Origin: Semisulcospira habei
Lineage: Eukaryota; Mollusca; Gastropoda; Semisulcospiridae
Length of the DNA: 64,000 nt
NCBI GenBank assembly: GCA_036245525.1
Contig: BTPG01000006.1
Coordinates: 90,259,504-90,323,503, forward strand
Direction of reading: 5' to 3'
The position numbers and the translations under genes are program-made. Below the pieces are notes generated by a model. The model was not told the DNA's origin, did not search any database, and saw only the letters and a program-made list of their open reading frames with translations. Within the stretch, counting starts at the first letter, position 1, and each line of letters opens with the position of its first letter. Shown here piece after piece: positions 43,819 to 54,901 of this stretch.

Positions 43819-43920
43819 GGAGCAGAACGTCCTCGGGCCCAAGACGACCGCAGTGGGCCCGCGCAGGGCTGTGCACGGGCCTACTACTTCCTTCGTGGGC
43901 CCCCAAGACGTTTTGCTACT
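43819..43920. mobile_element. Family H foldback
   Basis: GGAGCAGAACGTCCTCGGGC-CC pairs with GGGCCCCCAAGACGTTTTGC-T. The middle GTGGGCCCGCGCAGGGCTGT folds on itself. Confidence 0.75.
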
Positions 43921-44340
43921 GGGGCTGGAAGCGGGATAGCGACTGTTCCTCCAGTTTGTTGTAGTCGAGTCAAACTGAATTGCGCAAAGTAACATCGTTC
44001 AGTGTTGCTGTAGGATAGAGCCTTATTGGCTTTGCATTTGGAGCTGAGTTACATTTGACATGTTGACCACTTGTGTGTTTCTTCGTCTTTTTTTTTTCTT
44101 TCGGGAAGGGTGGGGGGGTGGGGGGTGGAGGAGGGAGGGGGTCAACTGAAAGATCTCTGCGACTTATTCGTGAGGTCCAGAAGTAGAAGTGTAATGGTTG
44201 CCGAGTACAACCCGCCCGCGTACAGATTGTGTATCGTGTATACAATACAGTAGGCAAACTTGTGTGCCTGACTACTTTTCTGGTGATCCAAAGAAACACG
44301 TATTCACTAATTCACTTTCTCCGCCAGTCCTCTCCGATTA

Positions 44341-44406
44341 GCAAGAGTCATAGATTTACATGAGCCCATGCGTCAGCAGGGGCTCATGAGAATTTATGCC
44401 TCTTGC
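44341..44406. mobile_element. Family A hairpin
   Basis: GCAAGAGTCATAGATTTACA pairs with GAGAATTTATGCCTCTTGC. Confidence 0.9.
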
Positions 44407-44673
44407 TAGTCTTGCGTGTAGGAGTTAGGCTGCTCTTTCCATCTCTAGAGGGCGGTACGGAATTTAACCGACGGCAGGTAGATTGATTGAAGACAATGGG
44501 CGCATTTGTTGCAGTGAACCGCTAAACACAGACGCGGCTCGTTTGGAGCCAAACACATCGGCGTTTGTTCAATTACCCCAGCAGGCTGATGCAGATATGG
44601 GCCTGTTTTTACAAGAAACACGGGGGGAAATGGAAAGAATCAAATGTTTAATGGCGAAATATTTTTCTGTCAG

Positions 44674-44675
<2 letters not shown>

Positions 44676-44701
<26 letters not shown>
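44676..44701. repeat. Poly(T) tract
   Basis: An uninterrupted run of about 26 T. Confidence 0.95.
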
Positions 44702-44704
<3 letters not shown>

Positions 44705-45013
44705 ACGGGGTTTGGAAGATCCTGCTAGAACCGGCGCCGATAAAGCCTTGCAACTTAAGTCAGTCTTGTAGTGAATTTCTTTGCGAGGCTTCGTTTTGCG
44801 TAGTGTTTTTAACAGTATACCAAAGTGGTGTACCTTCTCTTTTGATTTTTTCCCCCCCGCGTACAGCTTCTTGTAAACTTTGTACACGTTTATGCATTGC
44901 GAGTCGTATTTTGGTGGGCAGTGCTGGCTGATAGTATAGAGTATAGACATAGAGTTGATGGTGGACATTTAGCGGCAGTGGGTGACAGTATTTATGTCAT
45001 ATCCATCGTTAAT

Positions 45014-45160
45014 TTAACCCCGACGCGCTACAGCGTGGGATGGATCGACCATGATAATTCAAGGGTAGTGCCAGATTAGCTTGGCGCCGTCACTGATCCA
45101 TCTCCTGAAGCTGCTACATAGTTGTTAGGCGGAAACGTAGTTGCTCGGAGGAAAACATTT
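45014..45160. mobile_element. Family B MITE (subtype B1), right half lost
   Basis: TTAACCCCGACGCGCTACAG...ATAATTCAAGGGTAGTGCCA...GGCGCCGTCACTGATCCATC. The hairpin's right arm is deleted. Confidence 0.85.
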
Positions 45161-45475
45161 TGTGTGCACGTTAGGACTCATGGATGCCAATCATACTATG
45201 TGTCACATGTGCTTTGATAGGTGGCTAAAAATTTGACTGACTAACCATGCCCGACAGAAAAGAATCCCCCAAAATAGTTGAAGCGTGTGGTATGCATCCT
45301 GCTGCTAAAAATAACATCAAAATGATGTCGGTACACTGTGGGCTCGCAAGCTACGTCATTCATTCAGTGAATCAGATAATGGTTCGAGGCAACAAACCAC
45401 AGGTTGTGCTTGTTATAATGTTGCGCGTGATTTGTACAAAACCTCCTGGGGCTTCCCTCGCCCAGCCCACACCTA

Positions 45476-45538
45476 CAAGAGGCATAAATTCTCATGAGCC
45501 CCTGCCCTGCAGGGGCTCATGAAAATCTATACCTCTTG
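45476..45538. mobile_element. Family A hairpin
   Basis: CAAGAGGCATAAATTCTCAT pairs with ATGAAAATCTATACCTCTTG; apex CCCCTGCCCTGCAGGGG. Confidence 0.9.
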
Positions 45539-45924
45539 CTAGCAGAGACTAGAGATCAGCAGTAGTTGTATAGTTGTACATCATTTTTTAATTTTATTTC
45601 GAGTTACTAAGAACGATTGCCCAAGAGCAAGAAAGCAGGTATTCCCACCAACTCCCATCGCGGGCCGGTTTTGTGAGAATCTTATTGACATAATTATTAA
45701 AATGAACTCGCGTGCAATGTCACCATTCCCTTCCTCCTTTGTGTCATCCGCGCGATGTCGGGTTGACACTGAATTGTGTTATCCTGTTCGCACAACCATT
45801 CCGTTATGGCATTGCGTGTAATGGCGAAGGTTCTGAAATGAATGCCGGTGACACCTTTCCCACTGCGTGACTGAGGAATTTACACGATTGTGTTGTGACA
45901 TTGTCAGCTATAACATCACTGAAT

Positions 45925-45982
45925 AGGCGAAGATCCTCATGAGCCCCCGCAGTCCCTGCGGGGTCTCATGAGAATCTGCGCC
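45925..45982. mobile_element. Family A hairpin
   Basis: AGGCGAAGATCCTCATGAGC pairs with TCTCATGAGAATCTGCGCCT. The GCG variant is matched in both arms. Confidence 0.88.
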
Positions 45983-46142
45983 TCTTGTTGATGGATTTCA
46001 CAGCCTGACACGATCACATTCCTTCCCGCTTTCACGTTCAGCGTATCGCTATCACTCGGTGTACACAATAATATAAAGGAGTATGCATGGCATTGAGAAA
46101 AGCTTCGCCCAGTGGCTCAGCTAATGAAAGCGAAGTTTTGAA

Positions 46143-46200
46143 TCAAGAATAGACTCTCATGAATCCCTGTGACTACTGGTGCTGATGAACATCTGTGTAG
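46143..46200. mobile_element. Family A remnant
   Basis: CAAGAATAGACTCTCATGAA...GATGAACATCTGTGTAG is recognisable only by position of the ATGA and ATCTGTG words. Confidence 0.4.
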
Positions 46201-46578
46201 AGGGATTGGCAGAAGAGAGTTGGCTCCGGGGGCAGGTGCCTTTATACACACGACACCGTGTGTACTCGGGCCATGTGTTTGTTCAGTAAGCAGGATTGAA
46301 AGGGTATTGAGATTGGCATCATGTATAAAGTGCCGATGTAATGAGGTGGTCGTACTTCCGACTACGACCTGTCTCGTACCGACGACCTCCCCCACCCCCT
46401 TTCCCTCAGCAGCGGCCCTCCTCCCCTTCACTCTCAACCACGCCCCTTCACTGTGACTCAGTTGCAGGTCGCTTGCCACAATATGATTACTACAAGATAA
46501 ACCAGAAATCTGGTGTCTTCTGCGGGTGTGCACGCCACACAGACTCATTCGGGGAGTACGCCACAAGTACACTTTTAT

Positions 46579-46793
46579 TTAACTAATTCTACCCCAGACA
46601 CACCACAGCAAGATAAGGATCGACCATGATAGTTCAAGGGTGATGCCAGAATAGCTTGGCGCCTATGGGCGCCAAGCTATTCTGGCATCACCCTTGAACT
46701 ATCATGGTCGATCTGTGTCCTGCACTATAGTGCAGTCTTCAGAGGACATCGGCAACATTTGGGGGATTTCGGTGTTGGGGTAGAATGAGTTAA
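46579..46793. mobile_element. Family B hairpin MITE (subtype B4)
   Basis: TTAACTAATTCTACCCCAGA...ATAGTTCAAGGGTGATGCCA with perfect complement (TGGCATCACCC), ending GGGTAGAATGAGTTAA. The GATGCC variant is matched across the stem. Confidence 0.95.
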
Positions 46794-46811
46794 GTGAGAT
46801 GCTAACCTCAG

Positions 46812-46886
46812 TAGCAGAGACCTTCGGTCTGACGTCGGCCGCAGTTTCGCACTAAGGCCGACGGCGGCTCGAGGACCTTTGCTTGA
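46812..46886. mobile_element. Family H foldback, diverged
   Basis: GTAGCAGAGACCTTCGGTC and ACGTCGGCCG pair with CGGCGGCTCGAGGACCTTTG-C. Confidence 0.6.
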
Positions 46887-46966
46887 CTGAAGGAACCTAT
46901 TTCAACAAAGTGTACCGTGTGGCGTCAGTACTCCCGAAGCTGGTCTGTCTGGGGACGGAGTACTCC

Positions 46967-47040
46967 CGGCGGGGCTCATGAGGATCTATACCTCTTGCAG
47001 TTGGGTGATGTTTAACTTTTCTCAGCACTGAACGGGTTAA
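46967..47040. mobile_element. Family A, right half only
   Basis: GGGGCTCATGAGGATCTATA-CCTCTTGCAGTTGGGTGATG...CAGCACTGAACGGGTTAA. Confidence 0.85.
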
Positions 47041-47041
47041 A

Positions 47042-47765
47042 CGTAGAATGACTGCTCACTCGCTTTCATCGCGTGAAGAGGACAACGTGGGGTACATGTG
47101 GCGTAATGCTTTCACCCTCGCCTACCTGTCGCACGTGCACATCATCCTACCCTCCTCCCTATGACCTTTGTTTCCTTTGAGGTCTCGCGCACATTTTTGA
47201 AGGGACCTGTCATTTTGTCGGTATTTCTTTTCCTTTTTTAAAGCTCATTACAACCGCCATCTTTATCGTTTCCCTTGCCCTTCCTTACCCCAACGCCTGG
47301 GAGCTGTGTCTTTTATTTCAGGTTTATGTCTCTGATGTCACTTTAGTCTGGTATGTGAGCTGAGTGCACAGGTAATTGACAGTTTAAATACATGGGCAAA
47401 CGCGAGGCAGGTCAAACACAGACCGTCTGAGCCAGACATTGCATTTAATTACCGTTTACAGGCAGGAGTTAGAGTGGGCAGGATTGTTGCCAATGACATA
47501 CCTTGGCTGTCTATTCTCTCCACCCCCCCCCCCCCACCGCCCACCCCACACACACACTCTTCCCCACCGCCTCCCCAAACTTCCTCATATTTGACAGTGC
47601 AATTAAATTGCCAACAAAAAAGAAAGTGTGCGTTGAAAGGACGGGTACAAAGCAGTTATAATACTAAATTTTCGGCTTAACGCTCATTTTCAAAGCAGAC
47701 ACTCAAGGCAAATGGTCTGTGTGTAGTGCTCATTAATTAAAACCTTTTTATTAGTAGTAGATGTT
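47042..47765. other. Delta-catenin intron, low-complexity
   Basis: A C tract lies at 47523-47535. There are acceptor-like sites at 47321 and 47460 but no open frame that matches the gene's phase. Confidence 0.4.
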
Positions 47766-47966
47766 GCTGGGACACACTGCAGCAGGAGATGGATCGACCA
47801 TGATAATTCAAGGGTAGTGCCAGATTAGCTTGGCGCCATTAGGCGCCAAGCTAATGTGGCTCTACCCTTGATTTATCATGGTCTATCCGTCTCCTGCAAC
47901 TAGTCCATAATCGTTAGGTGACACCTCCAAAATTTGGGACATGCAACCGTGGGGTTAAATGGGTTA
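47766..47966. mobile_element. Family B hairpin MITE (subtype B1)
   Basis: The palindrome at 47781-47898 spans GCAGGAGATGGATCGACCAT through ATGGTCTATCCGTCTCCTGC; the frame ends GTGGGGTTAAATGGGTTAA. The left TTAA is lost. Confidence 0.9.
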
Positions 47967-48379
47967 AAACAATGGATTTGACATAAATGTGCAAAGAGGG
48001 AATCAACTGTTAAACGGGATTGTGAGAGAGAGAGTCAGCGGATGCTGGGTTCATTAACAGTGCACATTCAATATTGCGTGTGTACAGATGCGTAAGGGCA
48101 GAGGGGAGTATAAAAAGAGTGTGCCGGTATGTGCATACATGTTTGTTATGTGTGTATATTTATTATGAAATATATGTGCCATTGTTCCCCTTTATGCGTG
48201 TGCGTTGTGGTTGGATTCCCATTGGCGCAGCCTATTCATTGTATTGCTGCCCATACCACCTGACTGGCACACTTGACACCTGGCCGCCTGCCCAGGTCTT
48301 ACCTTGGGCTGTGTTTATACACCGGTAACGTCTCCCGCCAAAGGAAGAACGATGCGGTTAAGTGGCCGGAGCCGTGTCT

Positions 48380-48445
48380 GCAAAAGGCACAGATTTTCAT
48401 GAACCCTTGCGTCCGCAGGGGCTCGGGAGAATCTGTGCCTTTTGC
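48380..48445. mobile_element. Family A hairpin
   Basis: GCAAAAGGCACAGATTTTCA pairs with GAGAATCTGTGCCTTTTGC. AAAA and ACAG variants are matched. Direct repeats CAGGTCTTACCTTGGG lie on both sides (48294 and 48477). Confidence 0.92.
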
Positions 48446-48992
48446 GTTTCTAGGAACGGACTGACGGAAAGACTGCAGGTCTTACCTTGGGTTCTGTTTA
48501 CACCCCCTCTTTTGTCAACTGTGCTGTCGCGGACACAGCCCACCGCACTCGCAGGCTAAAGTCCCCACCGTCCCCTCCTTTGTTTCAAACACAGACGTAA
48601 AATTCTTCTTGTTATTCTTTGCGTTATTCATTAGAGGCATGAATTTTCGCAAAGCCCGTGTGATCGTGAAATCTACACTTCTTTCAGTTAGTACAGATTC
48701 TAATTTCAATGTTTGGGCCGAACAGACAAGAGACTGTACAGTTTTTGGCTACACCACAGTGCTAACCGTTTCTTGGCATGCCGCTGGCTGATTAAATTGT
48801 AGGTTCTGAGGCAGCTGAGGTCCTGCCCCAAGAAACTGGGTCGGTGGGTTTGAATAGGTTAAGGTTGAAGGTGTTTAATTAGAGAGACGACGTTTTGGTG
48901 TGGATCTGTGCGAAAAGCCGGTACTTTAATTTTCATCTGACACTGTCTAAGACGTCATGGTATCAAACTTGTCTTGTTGCCAATAAACTTCA

Positions 48993-49190
48993 GTTTACCC
49001 CATTTAGCCCAGAGGCACTACAGCAGGAGATGGATTGACCATGATAATTGAAAGGTAGCGCCAGATCAATAGAGCGCTAAGCTAATCTGATAGTATCATT
49101 GATTTATCATGGTCAAACAATCTGCAACTGGTATGTGTTAGGTGACACTTTTAAAATGTTTGAAATGTTATCTTGGGATGAAATTGGTTT
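48993..49190. mobile_element. Family B MITE (subtype B1), degenerate
   Basis: CCCCATTTAGCCCAGAGGCA...CCATGATAATTGAAAGGTAG...GATTTATCATGGTCAAACAA. Stem heavily mutated. Confidence 0.75.
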
Positions 49191-49766
49191 TTCTACATTC
49201 TATTGTATTGTGTCAAAGTTGCATAAGTTTTAACAGCTTTTATACACGAACACGTTGTGCCGTCTTACACCAAGACTTGGTCAGAGAAGTGATGATTCAA
49301 AATTATGTACCAGTAATATACATGTTTGCATTGTAAAATTCTGTGCATTATGTGACAGGCTCAGAACAGTTTGCTAAAAGGTGTGACGAAACATGTATGC
49401 TGGATTGAAACTGAGAGGTGTGTTGTGCTGCTTGATTTGATCAAATTTACTGTCTCTTGTCATCATGAAACAAGTTAAGGAATGGAGCAGTTGTTTTGAA
49501 TACACATTTTGCTTCTGAAAAGTTACATTTTCCTTTTACGAGTTTTTTTGAGTCTCTCAATAAGTGTTCTGCATGTTTTGAAATACTACTGCTTTTTTAT
49601 GTTTTGGGATGTGTTGTGGTTTAAAAAAATTGGAAAGTATTCTTTCAACAGGCTGAGTGTGCTGTGCTGACAGCGAATGTCATGCATGTTTTGACCGCTT
49701 GTTACTTTTGTGATGATGACGTTGGCTGTGAATTATGTGAATGGTACCCACCTATCATCTTACTAG
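49191..49766. other. Delta-catenin intron, T-rich
   Basis: No recognised element or exon. Confidence 0.4.
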
Positions 49767-49996
49767 TTAAACCTTATCATTCGGAATACACAAGTGTGTG
49801 AAATAAGTTTGACTAAAATAGTTCAAGGGTATTGCCAGAATAGCTTGGTGCATCTAGGCGCCAAGCTATTCTGCCACCACCCTTGAACTAAAGCTATTGG
49901 TATATCCTTATCTGTAGTAAGTACTATAATGTAGCTTGCATATATGATGGCAGTGTACAAATTTGAAGCTTTTAGCCTCAGTATGATATGGGTTAA
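49767..49996. mobile_element. Family B hairpin MITE (subtype B2)
   Basis: TTAAACCTTATCATTCGGAA...AGTTCAAGGGTATTGCCAGA...complement...GTATGATATGGGTTAA. Confidence 0.92.
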
Positions 49997-50251
49997 ATAA
50001 TTTTGGTGAGCATGAGCAGAGAGAATACATTCCAATTTCAATACAGTTTACTCAGTCTGAAACTGAAATATTAACGGAACCAAACAGTCTGAAACTGAAA
50101 TATTGACAGAACTTTACACTTACAGGAAATGTTATATTAATATTAAGCAAATTAATAACACACAGGAGTATGTAATGTGTCACAATACTCATGGAATTTA
50201 TCTGAACAACATTCTCGACATACATATTAATTACAATGTGTCAATCTGCCA

Positions 50252-50317
50252 GCAAGAGGCATAGATTTTCATGAGTCCCTGCAACAGCAGAGACCCATGA
50301 AAATCTATGCCTCTTGC
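50252..50317. mobile_element. Family A hairpin
   Basis: GCAAGAGGCATAGATTTTCA pairs exactly with TGAAAATCTATGCCTCTTGC; the TTTT variant is matched. Confidence 0.95.
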
Positions 50318-51621
50318 AGATCAGACTGTACACTGAGGGTCAGAGGCCAAATCAAAAGATTTTATTGTTATAATCCAATTACACTGAGTGTGTTCTGTCA
50401 TCATGTAAACCGGGTGATAATTTTTCTTTGTGTTGACAGAGTTGTTTCTGAGTTTTGACCAGAAGTGCCTCCCTTCACAGTGGTAGTTTGCAAGTCAGTT
50501 TATGAAGTGTTAAACAGGTCATTAAGAGAGTAGCTATGTGAAAGGTTAATGACAAAGTTAAAGTAAATTTTATTTGGTGAACAAAGTGGTAGTTCCATGT
50601 TTGTGATTTTTTGAGTCAGAAGAAGTTGGTGGAAGAGATTAGATAGATAGACATCTATAGTAAGTAAGTGAAAATTAATTTTACTCAGAGAACAAGTGGA
50701 TGTTAGCAACTGGAAGGTGTAATAGGCTTTGGGGAAGAGTTTTTTTGGCCTATCACATTACTAGTATGTTTTCACTGTGTTTTTTTGCGTACCATTTCTC
50801 TCGTTTTTTTGTTACCAGTTCTTATAGGCATAAAGCCTTAAGGTCCATAATCACAGTCCAAGGCATCCTGATTTCTTTGCTACATGTGCGATACTTGCGT
50901 GTTCAGTGGTTGATAGTTTTACTGCTCATTATTTCATTACACCAGCCATCTCCAGCCAAATTGCTTTTGATTTATTAATACTCTATACAGCACATAATCC
51001 TATTAGCTTCATATTCCATATTATGAGTGTTATTGCTAAGTATGCAAATCAGTTTGAGCTCCTCCAGACATGTAGTCTCTATGTCGCACTAAAAATATAA
51101 CTGCTGGTAACATTATCCTGGTGTGCTGCTTCATTTATACCTGAGAGCACACAATAACATCTGTTACACCCAGTCCACCCAGTTTTGTTTGTAAATGAAA
51201 CATGGGAATGTGGCAAGAAATCAAGAAAAAAATGTCCAATCAAAAGCTTGGTTTCCTGTGTGGTCGTAGCATCTGCCAGTTTCAGCTTCGCTGAGAGTGA
51301 GAATTAACCAGCCATGAACTAAATTTTAACAGTTAAACAAGTTCCCCTCTCTTTTATGCATGACATTTTTAAAATGTTTCACTTGTGATGTTTGAAAATA
51401 AAAACAACAGAAAGCTGGGGCAAACCTTAGTTTGTGAGGAAAGAAACAGGGGAGAAAACTCAGTGTTAGGGAAGGATCACTCTATTGCAGAGCAGTTTTT
51501 TTTAACTCCAGCATGTGCAGTCATACAACATGGCCATGACAGTTGTGTTTCACTATCTTGTTAGATCACAAAGTATTTTTACCGCTTTGTGTATGCGAAA
51601 TTGCAACACAGACAAAAACGG
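50318..51621. other. Delta-catenin intron, AT-rich
   Basis: No exon or element was recognised in this 1.3-kb stretch. Confidence 0.4.
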
Positions 51622-51888
51622 TGACTGCCAAGCGTGTAAAATGCAGAGAAGAACCCAACGTAGAAAGAAACGCGCTTAGAAAAGACGGTTACAACACAAT
51701 TTATTATACCCTTCTTCAAATTGGACAAACAAACAAGTATAGAATTTAGTCGCTAGCGACTGAATTCTATACTTGTTTGTTTGTATATTTTGAGGAAAGG
51801 TATTTACATTAATGAATTGTGTTGTAACTGCCTTTTTGTAATCTTGTTTCTTTCTCCATTGGGTTATTCTCTTGTGTAAGCAGCCATC
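51622..51888. mobile_element. Family D foldback, complete
   Basis: The centre is a palindrome at 51725-51784 (ACAAACAAACAAGTATAGAA...AGTCGCTAGCGACT...). The outer arms carry GAAAGAAACGCGCTTAG, GGTTACAACACAATT and their complements (AATTGTGTTGTAAC, GTTTCTTTCTCCATTGGG). It runs from TGCCAAGCGTGTAAAATGCA to its complement. It does not have TTAA/CCC ends. Confidence 0.85.
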
Positions 51889-52152
51889 CATGCTGTTTGC
51901 AGTACCAGTGGCGGCATGAAAAAGGGGGTTAGGTCACTCTTCGTCAGAGATTGCTGTTTTGTTGAATTGTGCATATCTTTTCAAACCTCATAGAGTGCCT
52001 TGCATTATTGATCAGCTATATGTTTTGTTGCCATTCATTCAGTTGAGTGTGGGCCTCATGCTTGATTGTGGTGTTGTTTGGATTTTTGCCGGTGCTGTGA
52101 TACTGATTTGTGGTTGTTGTGGTGCCGTGTGGCGGCCTGTCTTTGATTCCAG

Positions 52153-52316
52153 CAGCAACCCCTAGGCCCTGCTAGCCCTAGCCCCAGCATGAATAGCCTA
52201 TCTAGCCACGATGAATCCTACCCTTGGTCCTCCCCTCTCTCCCACCCGTCACCCCATCGCCAGGGTGTGGAGGGGGACACTTCCAAAATGAGCACCAACC
52301 TCTTGGACTCGTGTTT
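52153..52316 (+). CDS. CTNND: Delta-catenin, third coding exon
   Basis: A 164-nt exon begins in phase 0 after acceptor GTCTTTGATTCCAG and ends in phase 2 at donor GTGAGT (52317). It encodes QQPLGPASPSPSMNSLSSHD, then ESYPWSSPLSHPSPHRQG and a GDTSKMSTNLLDSC stretch. In PKP4/delta-catenin the coiled coil is followed by a Ser-rich segment with a (S/T)-x-E-(K/S)-(F/Y)-PW motif; the SSHDESYPW here fits it. The exon follows the phase-0 coiled-coil exon by 11.9 kb of MITE-filled intron. The armadillo repeats were not found and should lie to the right of the window. The exact donor could be slightly earlier. Confidence 0.75.
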
Positions 52317-52798
52317 GTGAGTATCAGCTTTGCCCAAGCTTGCGAGCACGTCTTTGTGGTAGAGCCTGCTACACTTTGATTTTTGGCTTGGGGTTGTTTG
52401 TTGCATGTATTTTGCCTGCACACTTTCAGTTTGACGTTGGCAAGAAAGTTGTTTGGTTGTGGCTTCATTTTAAGCTTTTCGTGTTGGAGTTGTTGGCACG
52501 GCTGTTCATGTTGTGTTTTTGTTTTATCATTTAACTTCTTTTGTCTTCGTGCGTTGCAGCAAGAAAACCCCATTTTTCATTCTAAAGACTGTTTATCTGT
52601 CCAGTATATCCTTTATGTAGTTTGGACGGCAGACTTATGTGAAATGAACTTGTGTATCAATGGCATTTTCAATTATTGTTCACCCCATGTAATCATTTCA
52701 GGCATGCAAGTCATCAGTTACTACACATTTTACAATGCATCACTCCTATACAGGCATGCTGTGGTTGCATGTTCACTTGCTTGTTTATTTTGTGTTTG
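52317..52798. other. Delta-catenin intron
   Basis: A good acceptor (CTTCGTGCGTTGCAG) ends at 52559, but the frame after it (phase 2) reaches a stop after about 19 residues without recognisable similarity. Not annotated as an exon. Confidence 0.4.
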
Positions 52799-53014
52799 TT
52801 TAACCCATTTAGCCCTAAGACCCCATTTTGCTAAATTTTAGAGGTGTCGCCCTACAATTATGTACCAGATGCAAGAGATGGATCGACTGTGATAGTTCAA
52901 GGGTAGTGCCAAATTAGCTTGGCGCCTGAAGGCACCAAGCTAATCTGGCACTACCCTTGAATTATCATGGTCAGTCCATCTCCTGCTGTAGGGACTCGGG
53001 GCTAAATAGGTTAA
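52799..53014. mobile_element. Family B hairpin MITE (subtype B1)
   Basis: TTAACCCATTTAGCCCTAAG...core...GGGGCTAAATAGGTTAA. Full stem present. Confidence 0.93.
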
Positions 53015-53405
53015 CTATAATGAATGTTGTCAGAGCTGTTTTCTGTTTCTTGCATGAATCTTTTGCATGAAGCTACTAAATCTATTCTCTCTCTCTCTTT
53101 CTCTCTAATGCTCATGTTTTAATGAATGAAAAACAAACAAACACGAACACAAAACAGAGCAGAACAAAACTGAAATTGCAATACAAAAGCAAGAACGGCA
53201 AACATAAGAAATGGCAACAATGAAACATCAGCAGTTTTGATTTTTTTTTTTTTTTTACAATATATGTATCTCTCGGAATTAGCTGGTTGGCTGTAGATTA
53301 GTTTGCTAAACTCCTTCATTGCCAGTGGATGCACAATAATATCTTTTAAGGCAAGCAATTTCAGCAACAGATCAATCCAAAGGAACACGGACATGAACAG
53401 AATTA

Positions 53406-53514
53406 GCAAGAGGCAAAGAACCCCATGAGCCCCTGTGTCTGCGGCGGGCTCATGGGGTTCTTTGCCTCTTGCAGTTGGGTGGTGTTCGCATTTTTCCGGC
53501 AGCGAAGGGGTTAA
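53406..53514. mobile_element. Family A element (hairpin and right frame)
   Basis: GCAAGAGGCAAAGAACCCCA pairs with TGGGGTTCTTTGCCTCTTGC, a variant sequence matched across the whole stem. The right frame ends CCGGCAGCGAAGGGGTTAA. Confidence 0.93.
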
Positions 53515-53590
53515 CCCTCTGTGTGTTGGTTGTGATGATTCCCACAGGAATCATCGCGACTAAAACCGCTTCTGACATACAAAGGGTCAA
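53511..53590. mobile_element. Family E hairpin MITE
   Basis: TTAACCCTCTGTGTGTTGGT-TGTGATGATTCC pairs with GGAATCATCGCGAC...CATACAAAGGGTCAA. It shares its left TTAA with the preceding family A element. Confidence 0.85.
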
Positions 53591-54225
53591 GGGGTTCTCT
53601 TTCTAATAATAATATGTACCAGAAGCCTTTTTCGTTGCCACGCAGTTGTGCAACTATCATGCATGCTGCTTTCTCTCATTTTCTTTTCTACAAGCTTTAG
53701 TTTGTTTGTCTTTCTTACAGTTCTGCAGTTTACAAAAATAAAACAAAAAAGCAAACAAAAAACAACATTTAAAACGTTTTTCTTCTTGTTTTCCTTCATG
53801 TGACTAACTCATTAATGTAGTAGCCAATAAAACATGTCATTTTATTTATAATTCACAATTATGTTAAATTCTGGACATTAAATTTTCCACATGTGTAGAC
53901 ACTGAAGTGATTTTGCTCATTTAATGTTCATTTAGCATTTTTGTAGGAGAAAGTTTTTGTTTCGTACATGAGGTGTCCTGAATTTTAAATCAGAATTGTC
54001 ATGTCTAAATTTGTAACAACTTGGGTAGTGTCATTTCAGCACAATAGCATTTTAAAATAAAATGTATGTGTTAGTGTGACCACAATACGTTGAAAAATCA
54101 TTATGGAGGAGAACCCGTTTGGGGTGACCACATTTATGAGACATCACCTGTCATTAAAGACCATCATTTAAGTGGTTGTAACCATTCCTCTACATGAGTG
54201 TTTCAATTGCTAACTAGTGCTAGTT
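53591..54225. other. Delta-catenin intron, AT-rich
   Basis: No recognised element or exon. Confidence 0.4.
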
Positions 54226-54236
54226 CCTTTATCGCA

Positions 54237-54584
54237 CCCCCACCCGGGTCTACCCTAGGGGACTTGGGTGGGGTTAACTACTTTTTAGTTCCCAGAACCC
54301 CCACCCAGGGTGGGTTTTCCCTTCTATTTTGGGGCATGTGTTTCGGTCTACCCTTGGTCCATTCACCTGTATTTTCCTTTTTTAAACTCTTCCTACTGTC
54401 TGCGCTGCCTATAGCTCTTGATATTAGACGTGTGTTGCTAAATGGTCTTAGGTTTATTTAGCATATTAGACCGGCTGGCAACATACATTCAATATTATGT
54501 TGAGGTTTTTTTCACAAGCAGTGCAGGCACGTCCAGAGAAAGTCTTGTTGCTGTCGGGACGTTAAGCAATATACAACCAACCAA
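54237..54584 (+). mobile_element. SINE-like element, copy 2 (348 bp), 11-bp duplication
   Basis: It is flanked by CCTTTATCGCA at 54226-54236 and 54585-54595. It matches 24802-25188 from CCCCACCCGGGTCT to CTGTCGGGACGTTAAGCAAT and ends in AACC repeats rather than AATC. Shorter by internal deletions. Confidence 0.9.
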
Positions 54585-54648
54585 CCTTTATCGCAGGTTG
54601 CATTTTATGCCCTTCAGGACTTCTCTTGATAGAGCGCAGGTCTGACTT

Positions 54649-54861
54649 TTAACCCATTCAACCCCAAGATGCATTTCCCTAAGTTTAGAGGTGTCAGCCC
54701 AAAACTATGTACCAGTTGCAGGAGATGGATCGAGCATGATAATTCAAGGGCAGTGCCAGATTAGCTTGGCGCCTAATGGCGCCAAGCTCATCTGGCACTA
54801 CCCTTGAATTATCATGCTCGATCCATCTCCTGCTGTAGGGCGTCGGAGCTAAATGGGTTAA
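54649..54861. mobile_element. Family B hairpin MITE (subtype B1)
   Basis: TTAACCCATTCAACCCCAAG...GGATCGAGCATGATAATTCA; the variant GAGCATG is matched by CATGCTC in the other arm; it ends GGAGCTAAATGGGTTAA. Confidence 0.95.
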
Positions 54862-54901
54862 GACCACTTTTTGTTCAGAAAAAAATGACGGTTGCTCAAA
54901 A

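Noticed and set aside
44483..44728. 81-codon ORF with DADMGLFLQETRGEMERIK, plausible-looking
   Set aside because: It runs into a poly(T) tract, no splice site pair fits the delta-catenin phase, and no family was recognised.
54596..54640. Possible delta-catenin exon after TTTATCGCAG
   Set aside because: The acceptor-like sequence is the target-site duplication of the SINE at 54237-54584, and the 15-residue peptide has no similarity to the family.
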